Assembly: GCF_002709775.1 (NCBI RefSeq)
Contig: NZ_PAQR01000010.1
Span: 73,112-137,111 of the forward strand
DNA length: 64,000 nt
Reading direction: 5' to 3'
Source of the DNA: Thalassospira sp.
GTDB taxonomy: Bacteria; Pseudomonadota; Alphaproteobacteria; Rhodospirillales; Thalassospiraceae
The stretch's first letter is position 1; each line of letters begins with the position of its first letter. Both the position numbers and the translations under genes were made by a program. Of the stretch, positions 17,848 to 27,961 are shown piece by piece. The notes under the pieces were generated by a model. It did no database searches. It worked only from the letters and a program-made list of their open reading frames with translations, and was not told the DNA's origin.

Positions 17848-19673
17848 AAACCGTTCGGTTAACCGCCGCCCAAGCCATGGTGCGGTATCTGAGTGTTCAG
17901 CTCAATCATGACGGCGAAGACTTTTTCGGCGGCTGCTGGGCGATCTTTGGTCATGGCAATGTCGCCGGAATTGGCGAGGCCCTGCATGGTGCGGGGGATA
18001 GCTTCCCGACATGGCGCGGGCACAATGAACAGGGCATGGCGCATGCGGCAATTGCCTATGCCAAGGCATCTAATCGCAAACGTGCCATGGCGGTCACAAC
18101 ATCCATCGGCCCGGGTGCGACCAACATGGTGACGGCCGCGGCACTGGCGCATGTCAACCGTTTGCCGGTTCTGTTTATCCCCGGCGATATCTTTGCTAAT
18201 CGTGCTCCAGATCCGGTTTTGCAGCAGGTCGAAGATTTTGGGGATGGTACGATTTCGGCCAATGACTGCTTCAAACCGGTCAGTCGGTATTTTGATCGTA
18301 TTACCCGCCCCGAGCAGCTTTTGACGGCATTGCCACGGGCGATGGCGGTTTTGACAGATCCGGCTGATTGTGGGCCGGTGACCTTGGCATTTTGTCAGGA
18401 TGTTCAGGCAGAGGCCTATGATTGGCCGGAAAGCTTCTTTGCGCCCAAGACATGGAAGCAACTGCGTCCACGTGCAGACCTTGAACAGATTGAAGACGCG
18501 ATTACGGTGATCCGGTCGGCTGAAAAGCCGCTGATCATTGCGGGCGGTGGGGTGCATTACGCCGGGGCATGTGACGATCTGCGCGATTTTGCCCATCGTC
18601 ACAATATCCCGGTGGCCGAAACGCAGGCCGGGAAATCGGCCTTGCCGTGGGACGATAACCTCAATCTGGGATCGATCGGTGTGACCGGGGCAAGCAGTGC
18701 CAACGCCATTGCCGAGGAAGCCGATCTGATCATTGCGGTGGGCACACGCCTGCAGGATTTTACGACCGGCAGCTGGGCTCTGTTCAAGAACCCGGGTCGT
18801 CGGATTCTGTCGATCAATGTTGCGGCGTATGATGCGTGCAAACATGACGCAATTTCCGTCGTCGGTGATGCCAAGGTCACATTGGCGGAATTGACCAATG
18901 GCCTGAGCGGCTATTGCGCAGGGGCCGTGGACGCGGACCTGAAGAAAAGCTGGATTGATGCGGTCGATGGTGTCACCGCGGCACCGACAGGCAACGCGCT
19001 GCCAACCGACGCGCAAGTGATTGGGGCGGTTCAGCGCAGCACCGATGAAAATGCCATCGTTGTTTGTGCCGCAGGCGGTCTTCCGGGTGAGCTTCACAAG
19101 CTTTGGAAGGCATCGCAGCCTAATGGCTATCACGTTGAATATGGCTTTTCGTGCATGGGGTACGAGATTGCCGGCGGCCTTGGCGTGAAGATGGCCTGTC
19201 CCGATCGCGACGTCGTCGTCATGGTCGGCGATGGGTCCTACATGATGATGAATTCCGAGCTCGCAACCAGTGTGATGCTTGGCCACAAGATCATCACCGT
19301 CATTCTTGATAACCGTGGATTTGGCTGCATCAACCGATTGCAGATGGCAACCGGTGGGGAAAGCTTCAACAACCTTCTTGATACCGCGCGTCATACTGTG
19401 CCGTCGGCCATTGACTTTACCGCGCATGCTGGCGCGATGGGGGCGATTGCCGAAAAGGTCTCCTCTATCGCCGAACTTGAAGCGGCCATGACCCGCGCCA
19501 AAGAAGCCGACCGATCCTACGCCATTGTGATTGATACCGATCCTTTGCCAAGCACCGAGGCAGGTGGCCATTGGTGGGACGTTGCCGTGCCGGAAGTCTC
19601 GGTTCGCCCAACAGTCAATGAAGCCCGAAAAAATTACGAAGCCGCGCTGAAAAAACAGCGCCCCGGAGATTAA
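17844..19673 (+). CDS. iolD: 3D-(3,5/4)-trihydroxycyclohexane-1,2-dione hydrolase
   Basis: 609 residues of the thiamine-diphosphate enzyme family. The N-terminal domain has the glutamate in [17 protein letters not shown]. The C-terminal cofactor motif [14 protein letters not shown]...DNRGFG matches the GDG-N pattern. It opens the ring of the dione made by IolE to give 5-deoxy-glucuronate. ATG 17844 has GGGAGGAA 6-13 nt upstream and overlaps the iolC stop by 4 nt; a longer open frame from 17808 is not needed. iolE starts 4 nt after the stop. Confidence 0.95.
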   Translation: MKTVRLTAAQAMVRYLSVQLNHDGEDFFGGCWAIFGHGNVAGIGEALHGAGDSFPTWRGHNEQGMAHAAIAYAKASNRKRAMAVTTSIGPGATNMVTAAALAHVNRLPVLFIPGDIFANRAPDPVLQQVEDFGDGTISANDCFKPVSRYFDRITRPEQLLTALPRAMAVLTDPADCGPVTLAFCQDVQAEAYDWPESFFAPKTWKQLRPRADLEQIEDAITVIRSAEKPLIIAGGGVHYAGACDDLRDFAHRHNIPVAETQAGKSALPWDDNLNLGSIGVTGASSANAIAEEADLIIAVGTRLQDFTTGSWALFKNPGRRILSINVAAYDACKHDAISVVGDAKVTLAELTNGLSGYCAGAVDADLKKSWIDAVDGVTAAPTGNALPTDAQVIGAVQRSTDENAIVVCAAGGLPGELHKLWKASQPNGYHVEYGFSCMGYEIAGGLGVKMACPDRDVVVMVGDGSYMMMNSELATSVMLGHKIITVILDNRGFGCINRLQMATGGESFNNLLDTARHTVPSAIDFTAHAGAMGAIAEKVSSIAELEAAMTRAKEADRSYAIVIDTDPLPSTEAGGHWWDVAVPEVSVRPTVNEARKNYEAALKKQRPGD

Positions 19674-19677
19674 GATT

Positions 19678-20583
19678 ATGATCCTTTACGGTACCAATCC
19701 GATTGCCTGGTCCAATGATGATGACCAGACCCTTGGTGCAGAAAACAGCCTTGAAACCTGCTTATCCGAAGCCGGTAAGATCGGATTTGATGGCATCGAA
19801 AAAGGCCACAAGATGCCGACCGAGCCAGCAGCGCTTAAGGCGGCCCTTGATCCGCATGGCCTGAAATTTATCTCGGGCTGGCATTCGCTTAATCTTCTGA
19901 CGCATTCGGTCGAGGACGAGAAAAAAGCCATCCAGCCGCATCTCGATTTGCTGAAATCGATGGGGTGCAAGGTTTGCATTGTCTGTGAAACATCGAACGC
20001 CATTCACGGCAATGATGATGCTGCGCTAAATGACAGCCCTGTTCTGGCTGATGACCAGTGGGCGAAATTTGGTGCCGATGTCGAAGAAATCGCGGCTTAT
20101 TGTGCCGATCAGGGGATAGATCTGGTCTATCACCACCACATGGGAACGATTGTTGAAACGGTCGATGAAATTCATGCTTTTATGGATAATACCGGTCTGA
20201 GAACCAAGCTTCTGCTTGATACCGGTCATGCGTGGTTCGGCGGAGCGGATCCGGAAGAGCTTGCCGCGCGTTACATGGATCGTGTGGGCCATATCCATTG
20301 CAAAAATGTCCGCCCAGCCATCAGCAAGCAGGTCCGTGAACAAGGGCTTAGTTTCCTTGAGGGCGTGCGTCGGGGTGTGTTTACAGTTCCCGGTGATGCC
20401 GAGGGCGGCGTTGCGTTCGAACCGGTTCTCAAAATTGCGGGCGAACACGGATATAGCGGTTGGTTGGTGATTGAAGCCGAACAGGATCCGAATGTTCGCA
20501 ACCCTTTTGAGTATCAGTCTTTGGGGCTGAAATCGCTTCGTGACATGGCACGGAAAGCCGGACTTGATAAAGGAGATGCCTGA
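19678..20583 (+). CDS. iolE: Myo-inosose-2 dehydratase
   Basis: 301 residues of the xylose-isomerase-like TIM-barrel family. It dehydrates scyllo-inosose to the trihydroxycyclohexane dione used by IolD. Typical features: [16 protein letters not shown] at the N-terminus, the conserved VYHHHMGT, and [12 protein letters not shown], which hold candidate metal-binding residues. It starts 4 nt after iolD and its stop shares a base with iolB, so the genes are tightly coupled. Confidence 0.95.
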   Translation: MILYGTNPIAWSNDDDQTLGAENSLETCLSEAGKIGFDGIEKGHKMPTEPAALKAALDPHGLKFISGWHSLNLLTHSVEDEKKAIQPHLDLLKSMGCKVCIVCETSNAIHGNDDAALNDSPVLADDQWAKFGADVEEIAAYCADQGIDLVYHHHMGTIVETVDEIHAFMDNTGLRTKLLLDTGHAWFGGADPEELAARYMDRVGHIHCKNVRPAISKQVREQGLSFLEGVRRGVFTVPGDAEGGVAFEPVLKIAGEHGYSGWLVIEAEQDPNVRNPFEYQSLGLKSLRDMARKAGLDKGDA

Positions 20584-21386
20584 TGGCGGATCTGCTGCGA
20601 AAACCAAATGGAACGACCGGCAAGGTCCACGATATTACGGCCGAAAGTGCCAATTGGGGCTATGTCGGGTTCGGGCTTTATCACCTCAAGGCCGGTGAAA
20701 CTGCCGCCGAGGTGACCGGGGACCGCGAAGTCATTCTGGTGCTGGTCGAAGGCAAGGCCAAGGTTTCGGTTGGAGATCAGGATTTTGGTGAGCTTGGCAA
20801 ACGGATGAATGTGTTTGAACGCATTCCCCCCGCCTGCGTTTATGCCCCGAATGACAGTGAATGGAAGGTTGTGGCGACCACGGATTGCACGATCGGGGTT
20901 TGTACCGCACCGGGCAAGGGAAACCATCCGGCGCGTGTGATCGAAAATATTGAGCTGGTCGAACGTGGAAAGGGGGGCAATACCCGCTATATCCACCCGA
21001 TTGCCATGGAAGAAAAAGACATTGCCGATAGCCTTCTGGTGACAGAGGTGTTTACCCCTCAAGGCAACTGGTCAAGCTATCCGCCGCACCGTCATGACGA
21101 GGATAATTATCCCGATATGACCTATCTGGAAGAGACTTATTACCATCGCCTCAATCCGAAACAGGGCTTTGGTTTCCAGCGGGTCTTTACCGAAGATGGC
21201 GAACTTGATGAAACCATGGCGGTATCAGACGGTGATGTCGTTCTGGTGCCCAAAGGACACCATCCGTGTGGCAGCCCGTATGGCTATGAGATGTATTACC
21301 TCAATGTCATGGCCGGCCCGATGCGTAAATGGCGTTTCCAGAACCACCCGGATCACGACTGGATTTTCCAACGCGACAGTAAATGA
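20583..21386 (+). CDS. iolB: 5-deoxy-glucuronate isomerase
   Basis: 267 residues with two cupin-like halves. It isomerises 5-deoxy-D-glucuronate to 5-dehydro-2-deoxy-D-gluconate, the IolC substrate. The metal-site pattern YPPHRHDEDN with LEETYYHRL, and HHPCGSPYGYEMYYLNVMAGP later, are family hallmarks. ATG 20583 shares its first base with the iolE stop. It is the last gene of the operon; iolA (malonate-semialdehyde dehydrogenase) is not in the window. No clear terminator follows. Confidence 0.95.
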   Translation: MADLLRKPNGTTGKVHDITAESANWGYVGFGLYHLKAGETAAEVTGDREVILVLVEGKAKVSVGDQDFGELGKRMNVFERIPPACVYAPNDSEWKVVATTDCTIGVCTAPGKGNHPARVIENIELVERGKGGNTRYIHPIAMEEKDIADSLLVTEVFTPQGNWSSYPPHRHDEDNYPDMTYLEETYYHRLNPKQGFGFQRVFTEDGELDETMAVSDGDVVLVPKGHHPCGSPYGYEMYYLNVMAGPMRKWRFQNHPDHDWIFQRDSK

Positions 21387-21725
21387 AGGCGTTGTTTAAT
21401 CTAGGGTCAAGGAAAGCGGCTGCTCAAGGTTCCAGCAGGGTTGTCGCCATGGCGGCTGTCCATGTTGCTGTGGCAGGATAGCCGTGTTTTGGCTCAACAC
21501 TCGCCTCTTATCGTCGGCAGTGTTTAGCAATGAGGTCCAGAGTACGGAACGGGAAGATGCCCCCTCAACGGAGCTGGCCTTGCCAGCCCGTTATGCTATC
21601 CGCCGATGGTTGGCGATTCTCGCCACGTACGCTTATGCAGAAGCTCGTAGCCATCCATCAGTGATGGCGAGATTTTCTTCCTGGACCATCATTTTTCCCG
21701 GTGCGAAACGCGTGCCGGGTCGGGC
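21387..21725. other. Unassigned 339-bp stretch between iolB and the tetR gene
   Basis: An open frame exists on the plus strand (21484-21753), but its product (rich in R, S and A) resembles nothing known to me, and the frame overlaps the end of the tetR gene. No hairpin with T tract and no promoter could be assigned. The composition reads differently from the neighbouring operons. It could be an eroded gene or insertion remnant; nothing specific supports either. Confidence 0.35.
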
Positions 21726-22382
21726 TCAGCCTTCAAAATTGTGCCGGGCATAAAACCTGTTGAGCTCGTTTTGCGTTGGAGGCTGTCCGCAGAATGTTTC
21801 GACATAACCCGGAATGCGGGCCATGCGGACAGACAGATCTTCGTTGGCTTTCATTGAGATATAGCCGATCTGCACCAGATAAATGGCGCGCGCACGAACA
21901 TCAGCCATGCGTTCGTCCTGACCAAATCGGGTGAACAGTTTGGCGAGCGCATCAAGGCGTTGCTGGTCTGCCTTTTCAATTTCGGCCCTGACATCATCGG
22001 ACTGCATGGACCAGCTGCGCACGGCAAATTCCAGGCGCGAATCAAACAGATCAGGCATCAGCCAGAGATCGATGATGTTAAGCATCGCCTCTGAAATGGA
22101 CTCGGCATAGGCCTCTGTCTGTTTGATCAGATTGCCGGTGTTTTTTTCACGCCAAAGATCCAGCAGGGCGCCCAGCAGTTCCTTTCGGTCCTTGAAAAAC
22201 CAATAGAAGCTGGTGCGTGACAGGTTCAGGCGCTTTGCCAGTGGCTGAATTTTTACGCCATCGACACCGGTTTCAAGCAGCGCCTCATAGGCCGCGTTCA
22301 GCCAGATCTCGGCCGATCCGCGCCAGCCGCTGTTTTGTCCGGCGCCATTTTGCCCGGCGGTATTTTCAATCTGTTCTTCCAT
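21726..22382 (-). CDS. TetR-family transcriptional regulator
   Basis: 218 residues. The N-terminal helix-turn-helix spans about 25-75, with EIWLNAAYEALLETGVDGVK, then PLAKRLNLSRTSFYWFFKDRKELLGALL, the classic TetR recognition segment. The C-terminal half is the ligand-binding domain. ATG 22382 is chosen because AAGGA lies about 10-14 nt upstream; an open frame continues to a TTG at 22418. It is divergent from the flavin oxidoreductase gene, and the palindrome at 22434-22452 sits between them. It probably represses that gene and itself, with a methylated-amine-like inducer (inference). Confidence 0.9.
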   Translation of the reverse strand: MEEQIENTAGQNGAGQNSGWRGSAEIWLNAAYEALLETGVDGVKIQPLAKRLNLSRTSFYWFFKDRKELLGALLDLWREKNTGNLIKQTEAYAESISEAMLNIIDLWLMPDLFDSRLEFAVRSWSMQSDDVRAEIEKADQQRLDALAKLFTRFGQDERMADVRARAIYLVQIGYISMKANEDLSVRMARIPGYVETFCGQPPTQNELNRFYARHNFEG

Positions 22383-22433
22383 GGACCTGTCCTTAGCAAA
22401 CTGCCCGGATCGGGACAAGCAGAGTGTACACCA

Positions 22434-22452
22434 ATGTATCTGAAATATACAT
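22434..22452. promoter_or_regulatory. Palindrome, probable TetR operator
   Basis: ATGTAT (22434-22439), seven bases, ATACAT (22447-22452). It lies midway between the divergent tetR and flavin oxidoreductase genes, just upstream of the -35 box at 22467. Length and symmetry fit a TetR dimer site. Confidence 0.65.
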
Positions 22453-22466
22453 CAGTGAACTTAAAA

Positions 22467-22496
22467 TTGACATAACTGTACATTTCTGAATATCGT
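22467..22496 (+). promoter_or_regulatory. Possible promoter of the flavin oxidoreductase gene
   Basis: A perfect -35 TTGACA (22467-22472) is followed after 18 nt by a weak -10 TATCGT (22491-22496). A ribosome-site-like AGAGAG is at 22503-22508, though it is distant from ATG 22530. Confidence 0.5.
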
Positions 22497-22529
22497 CATT
22501 GGCAGAGAGATCAAACCGGAGCCCCGCAC

Positions 22530-24566
22530 ATGTCCAACGACCCGCTTCTTCAGCCCTATCAGCTTAAACATCTGACGCTGCGCAACCGCATCATGATGAC
22601 GTCGCACGAACCGGCCTATCCCGAGGATGGCATGCCGAAAGACCGTTATCGCGCCTACCATGTGGAGCGCGCCAAGGGTGGTGTTGCCATGACCATGACG
22701 GCAGGGTCGGCTGCGGTGTCAAAGGACAGCCCGCCGGTCTTTAACAACCTGCTGGTCTGGAAGGATGAAGTTGTTCCGTGGATGAAGGACCTGACCGATG
22801 CGGTGCACGAACAGGGTGCCGCGGTCATGATCCAGCTGACCCATCTGGGCCGCCGCACGCGCTGGGACAAGGCAAACTGGTTGCCAGTGGTATCCCCATC
22901 ACACAGGCGCGAAGCCGCACACCGGGCCTTCCCGAAAAAGATGGAAGACTGGGATATCGAGCGCATTATCAAGGATTATGCCGACGCGGCCGAGCGTATG
23001 AAGGCCGGCGGCATGGACGGGATCGAGCTTCAGGCCTATGGCCATCTGATGGATCAGTTCTGGTCGCCGCTGACCAACGATCTTGATGGTCCTTATGGGG
23101 GCAGTATCGATAACCGCCTGCGCTTTACCTTTGATGTGCTGACCGAAATCCGCAAACGCGTCGGCCCGGATTTCATTGTCGGTGTGCGCTATACCGGGGA
23201 TGAGGACCTTGATGGTGGCTTGACTCAGGAAGATGGCCTGGCGATTTCCATGCGCCTTAAAGACAGTGGCATGGTTGATTTCCTCAATGTCATTCGCGGG
23301 CATATCGATACCGATGCCGGTCTGACTGATGTGATCCCGATTCAGGGCATGGCGAACTCGCCGCATTTGGACTTTGCTGGTGAAATTCGTGCCGCCACCG
23401 ATTTCCCGACTTTCCATGGCGCCAAAATTCCAGATGTCGCAACCGCACGCCATGCGATTGCATCGGGTAAGATCGATATGGTTGGCATGACGCGTGCGCA
23501 TATGACCGATCCGCATGTCGTGCGCAAGATCATCGAGAAACGCGAGGAAGAAATCCGTCCCTGTGTCGGGGCGAACTATTGCCTTGATCGCATTTATCAG
23601 GGCGGCTCAGCTTATTGCATCCACAATGCGGCCACTGGGCGTGAGCTTTCGATGCCGCAAATCGTGGAAAAGGCCGAAACCCGCAAAAAGGTCGTGATCG
23701 TCGGATCCGGTCCGGCGGGTATGGAAGCCGCCCGTGTTGCTGGTGAACGCGGTCATGAAGTTGTAGTGTTTGAAGCTGGCCCCAATCCGGGCGGACAAAT
23801 TCGCCTGACCGCGCAGAACGAGCGTCGCCGCGAAATGATCAGCATCATCGACTGGCGGATGGCCGAATGCACCCGCCTGGGCGTGAGCTTCCATTTCAAT
23901 ACCTGGGCCGAGGCCGATACAATCACGGCTGAAAACCCGGATGTCGTGATCATCGCCACCGGCGGGATGCCCGATACCGAAGTCCTGTCGAAGGGCAATG
24001 ATCTTGTGGTTTCAAGCTGGGATATCATTTCAGGTGACGTCAAACCGGGCACCAATGTTCTGGTTTATGACGATGCCGGGGACCATGCGGGTTTGCAGGC
24101 TGCAGAACTGATTGCCCAAAGCGGTGCCAAGGTCGAAATCATGACGCCGGATCGCGCCTTTGCACCCGAAGTCATGGCGATGAACCTTGTGCCCTATATG
24201 CGCAGCATGCAGAAGCTTGATACCACCTTTACCGTGACCTATCGCCTTGAGGCGGTCGAAAAGCAGGGCAACCAGCTGATCGCGCATGTCGGTAGCGACT
24301 ATGGTGGGGTGGCCAAGCAACGGGTCGTTGATCAGATCGTGATTAACCACGGCACCATTCCGCTTGATGATATCTATTTCGATCTCAAGCCCGGTTCAAC
24401 AAACCATGGTGAAATGTCCCATGATCTGCTTCTGGCGGGGCAGCCGCAATCGGTTGTGCGCAATCCGGACGGGGCCTATCAGCTGTTCCGGATCGGCGAT
24501 GCGGTGTCCGCGCGTAATACCCATGCGGCAATCTATGATGCGTTGCGTCTGTTAAAAGACGTCTGA
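22530..24566 (+). CDS. dgcA: Old-yellow-enzyme/trimethylamine-dehydrogenase-type demethylase, probably dimethylglycine dehydrogenase (DgcA-like)
   Basis: 678 residues: an FMN-binding TIM barrel (about 1-340, with MMTSHEPAYPEDG, IQLTHLGRRTRWDK and GMDGIELQAYGHLMDQFWSP), a short iron-sulfur segment, and a C-terminal FAD/NAD-binding module (VVIVGSGPAGMEAARVAGERG from about 388). The layout is that of trimethylamine dehydrogenase, 2,4-dienoyl-CoA reductase and DgcA, the enzyme that demethylates dimethylglycine to sarcosine in Pseudomonas. Position between betaine monooxygenase and sarcosine oxidase genes supports that role. The iron-sulfur segment reads C345-VGAN-Y-C351...C363, with Ala348 where related enzymes have a fourth Cys. 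Partner genes dgcB and etf are not nearby. A demethylase for another N-methyl compound (such as stachydrine) is an alternative. Confidence 0.75.
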   Translation: MSNDPLLQPYQLKHLTLRNRIMMTSHEPAYPEDGMPKDRYRAYHVERAKGGVAMTMTAGSAAVSKDSPPVFNNLLVWKDEVVPWMKDLTDAVHEQGAAVMIQLTHLGRRTRWDKANWLPVVSPSHRREAAHRAFPKKMEDWDIERIIKDYADAAERMKAGGMDGIELQAYGHLMDQFWSPLTNDLDGPYGGSIDNRLRFTFDVLTEIRKRVGPDFIVGVRYTGDEDLDGGLTQEDGLAISMRLKDSGMVDFLNVIRGHIDTDAGLTDVIPIQGMANSPHLDFAGEIRAATDFPTFHGAKIPDVATARHAIASGKIDMVGMTRAHMTDPHVVRKIIEKREEEIRPCVGANYCLDRIYQGGSAYCIHNAATGRELSMPQIVEKAETRKKVVIVGSGPAGMEAARVAGERGHEVVVFEAGPNPGGQIRLTAQNERRREMISIIDWRMAECTRLGVSFHFNTWAEADTITAENPDVVIIATGGMPDTEVLSKGNDLVVSSWDIISGDVKPGTNVLVYDDAGDHAGLQAAELIAQSGAKVEIMTPDRAFAPEVMAMNLVPYMRSMQKLDTTFTVTYRLEAVEKQGNQLIAHVGSDYGGVAKQRVVDQIVINHGTIPLDDIYFDLKPGSTNHGEMSHDLLLAGQPQSVVRNPDGAYQLFRIGDAVSARNTHAAIYDALRLLKDV

Positions 24567-24572
24567 TGTGCA

Positions 24573-24603
24573 GGGCAAGCGTGGCCATGTGTCACGCTTG
24601 CCC
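24573..24603. terminator. Bidirectional hairpin between dgcA-like and lysR genes
   Basis: GGGCAAGCGTG (24573-24583) pairs perfectly with CACGCTTGCCC (24593-24603) around a 9-nt loop, in the gap between convergent genes. Short T runs follow on the plus strand only. Confidence 0.7.
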
Positions 24604-24614
24604 TTGCCTTTCTG

Positions 24615-25493
24615 TCAGGCGGCATCAATCAGCCAGTCGACAAAGATACGCGCCTTTTCCGAGGCACGCGGATGGACGCGTAAGTAAAATCCCATGGGCG
24701 AGGGGATTTCATCGGGCACCAGTTTGATCAGGCGGCCGTCTTCAAGGAGCGGCCCCACCAGTTCGTCCCAGCCAAGCACCGCGCCGACGTCATCCTGGGC
24801 GGCCTGTAAGGCAATCGTGTAGTTGTTAAGCTTGAAGCTGCGTCCCTTGGGGGCTGGCCGTCCTAGTGCGCGGAACCAGTCGGTCCATGTTGTCCAGTCG
24901 GTTTCCTCGTTATGCAGATGGATCAGGGGGCTTCGCAGCAAGTCGTCAATCGTTTCGATGTTTTGCTCGGCCTTAAACGCCGGTGTGCCGATCGCGGCCA
25001 CACGGTCCTGAAACAGTTTGTAGTATCCTTCGGTCCCGTCATCGGGGTTGCTGTAATGGATGCTCAGATCGCATTGCCCGGTCATGCCCGGCACGTCAGA
25101 GACAATTTGTGACACCGTGATGTCGGGGTGAATTTTCCAGAAAGCTGCAATTTTTGGCGTAAGCCAAAGTGAACTGACCGCCGTTGTTGTGCGGATTGTG
25201 ACATCTACTGTTTCGGGCTGGTCACGTAGCTGCAGGACCGTGTCGGAAATGGTTTCAAAGCCCCGTTGCAGGGCGACGAGCAGAAATGCGCCCTTTTCAG
25301 TCAGCTCCACGCCGCGGTTGCGACGAATGAAAAGGGCACTGCCAATATCGGCCTCAAGTGCCTTGATCTGGTGGCTTACAGCTGCCGGCGTGACATTGAG
25401 TTCTGCCGCCGCATGCTTGAAGCTCATATTGCGACCGGCTGCTTCAAAGCAGATCAGGGCATTTATCGAAGACAGATCATAGGGGCGGGCCAA
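24615..25493 (-). CDS. LysR-family regulator (GcvA-like), divergent from gbcA
   Basis: 292 residues. The N-terminal winged helix (about 6-65) has LSSINALICFEAAGRNMSFKHAAAELNVTPAAVSHQIKALE, followed by a substrate-binding domain. GcvA-like members with this opening often control amino acid and amine catabolism. The start is a TTG at 25493, chosen because AGGAGA lies 6-11 nt upstream and the next in-frame Met would remove part of the DNA-binding domain. It is divergent from gbcA, with a T-N11-A motif between the genes, so it probably controls betaine monooxygenase expression (inference). Confidence 0.88.
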   Translation of the reverse strand: MARPYDLSSINALICFEAAGRNMSFKHAAAELNVTPAAVSHQIKALEADIGSALFIRRNRGVELTEKGAFLLVALQRGFETISDTVLQLRDQPETVDVTIRTTTAVSSLWLTPKIAAFWKIHPDITVSQIVSDVPGMTGQCDLSIHYSNPDDGTEGYYKLFQDRVAAIGTPAFKAEQNIETIDDLLRSPLIHLHNEETDWTTWTDWFRALGRPAPKGRSFKLNNYTIALQAAQDDVGAVLGWDELVGPLLEDGRLIKLVPDEIPSPMGFYLRVHPRASEKARIFVDWLIDAA

Positions 25494-25535
25494 TAGGCTC
25501 TCCTGAAAACAACGCAGGGCATAATAGGTGAGTTT

Positions 25536-25550
25536 TTCAGATTAGTTGAA
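25536..25550. promoter_or_regulatory. LysR-type box between lysR and gbcA
   Basis: TTCA (25536-25539), seven bases, TGAA (25547-25550). It contains a T-N11-A pair within a dyad, as expected of LysR-family sites, and lies in the 149-nt divergent intergenic region. Confidence 0.55.
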
Positions 25551-25594
25551 CTAAACCAAGGTGAAAATTAATGCCGTTGTAAATCGTGGCATGA

Positions 25595-26884
<1,290 letters not shown>

Positions 26885-26888
26885 GGCG

Positions 26889-27956
26889 ATGTCTGTGATT
26901 GAAAAGCCGAAGCTTGCCTTTTGGTCGGATGCTGAAGAACTCGAATGTGTTTCGTTCCTGCCCGAAGCACCAGATGTTATGACCTTTTGCTTCCAGTCGG
27001 TGTCCGGTGCGTTGTTCAGCTATGACCCGGGGCAGTTTTTAACGCTGGAATTGCCGGTGCCGGGCGGGCCGCTTTATCGGACATACACCATCTCGTCCTC
27101 GCCTTCGCGTCCGACGTCCTTGACTGTGACGGTCAAGGCGCAGGCGGGATCGATCGGGACGCGCTGGATGCTTGATCATTTGCGCCCGGGCATGCGCATT
27201 CGTGCCAAGGGACCGTCTGGCAGCTTTTCGCTGATCAATCATCCGGCGGAGAAATACCTGTTTATTTCGGCGGGGTCGGGCATCACGCCGATGATGTCGA
27301 TGACGACCTATCTCTATGATGCCGGGCGTGATCCCGACATTGTGTTCGTGAACTGCGCAAAACGTCCGTCCGAGATCATCTTTCGTGAACGTCTGGAGCA
27401 CAGCGCATCGCGGATCAATGGCATCGCGCTTAAATGGGTGGTCGAGGAAGAAGACCCTTACAAACCCTGGACCGGATATCTGGGCACATTCAATCAGCTG
27501 ATGCTGGGTCTGATGGCTCAGGATTATCTGGAACGTGAAGTGTTCTGTTGCGGGCCGGAGCCCTTCATGCAGGCCGTGCGCGAGGTTCTTGTCGGGCTTG
27601 GCTATGACATGGATCGTTACCATCAGGAAAGCTTCCACGCGCCGACACCGGATGTCGAAGACGTGCCCGATGATGTCGTCCCGGATGAGGAAAGCAAGGC
27701 GGTTATCGCCTTTACCGCATCGGGCATCACCGCCAGTTGCACCCAAACCGATACCATCCTTGCCGCAGCACGGACTGCCGGGCTTGTCATCCCGTCAGGC
27801 TGTTCGATGGGGATTTGCGGAACATGCAAGGTGCGCAAGACAGAAGGTCAGGTGCATATGGTCCATAACGGTGGCATCACCGATGACGATATCGAGGAGG
27901 GCTATATCCTTGCCTGCTGCTCAAACCCGATCGGACAGGTCACCATCGATGCATGA
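26889..27956 (+). CDS. gbcB: Glycine betaine monooxygenase, ferredoxin-reductase subunit
   Basis: 355 residues: a flavin-reductase module (FAD motif YRTYTISSSPSRPTSL at about 58-73, nucleotide site SAGSGITPMMSM, then FCCGPEPFM), followed by a C-terminal plant-type 2Fe-2S domain (PSGCSMGICGTCKVRK, with a fourth Cys in LACCSNP). It passes electrons from NAD(P)H to GbcA. The start at 26889 lies 4 nt after the gbcA stop; the longer open frame from 26703 only overlaps gbcA. The gene ends 5 nt before the convergent gbdR-like gene. Confidence 0.92.
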   Translation: MSVIEKPKLAFWSDAEELECVSFLPEAPDVMTFCFQSVSGALFSYDPGQFLTLELPVPGGPLYRTYTISSSPSRPTSLTVTVKAQAGSIGTRWMLDHLRPGMRIRAKGPSGSFSLINHPAEKYLFISAGSGITPMMSMTTYLYDAGRDPDIVFVNCAKRPSEIIFRERLEHSASRINGIALKWVVEEEDPYKPWTGYLGTFNQLMLGLMAQDYLEREVFCCGPEPFMQAVREVLVGLGYDMDRYHQESFHAPTPDVEDVPDDVVPDEESKAVIAFTASGITASCTQTDTILAAARTAGLVIPSGCSMGICGTCKVRKTEGQVHMVHNGGITDDDIEEGYILACCSNPIGQVTIDA

Positions 27957-27961
27957 TGCTG

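Noticed and set aside
17859-19571. Very long open frame on the minus strand opposite iolD (570 codons)
   Set aside because: It mirrors the coding frame of iolD. Its product has no recognisable domain and is rich in H, R and I as expected of an antisense shadow.
21484-21753. Plus-strand open frame of 89 codons after iolB
   Set aside because: Runs into the tetR gene, has no ribosome site, and no recognisable sequence.
22383-22433. Longer TetR protein from a TTG at 22418
   Set aside because: ATG 22382 has a better ribosome site and the extra residues add nothing family-like.
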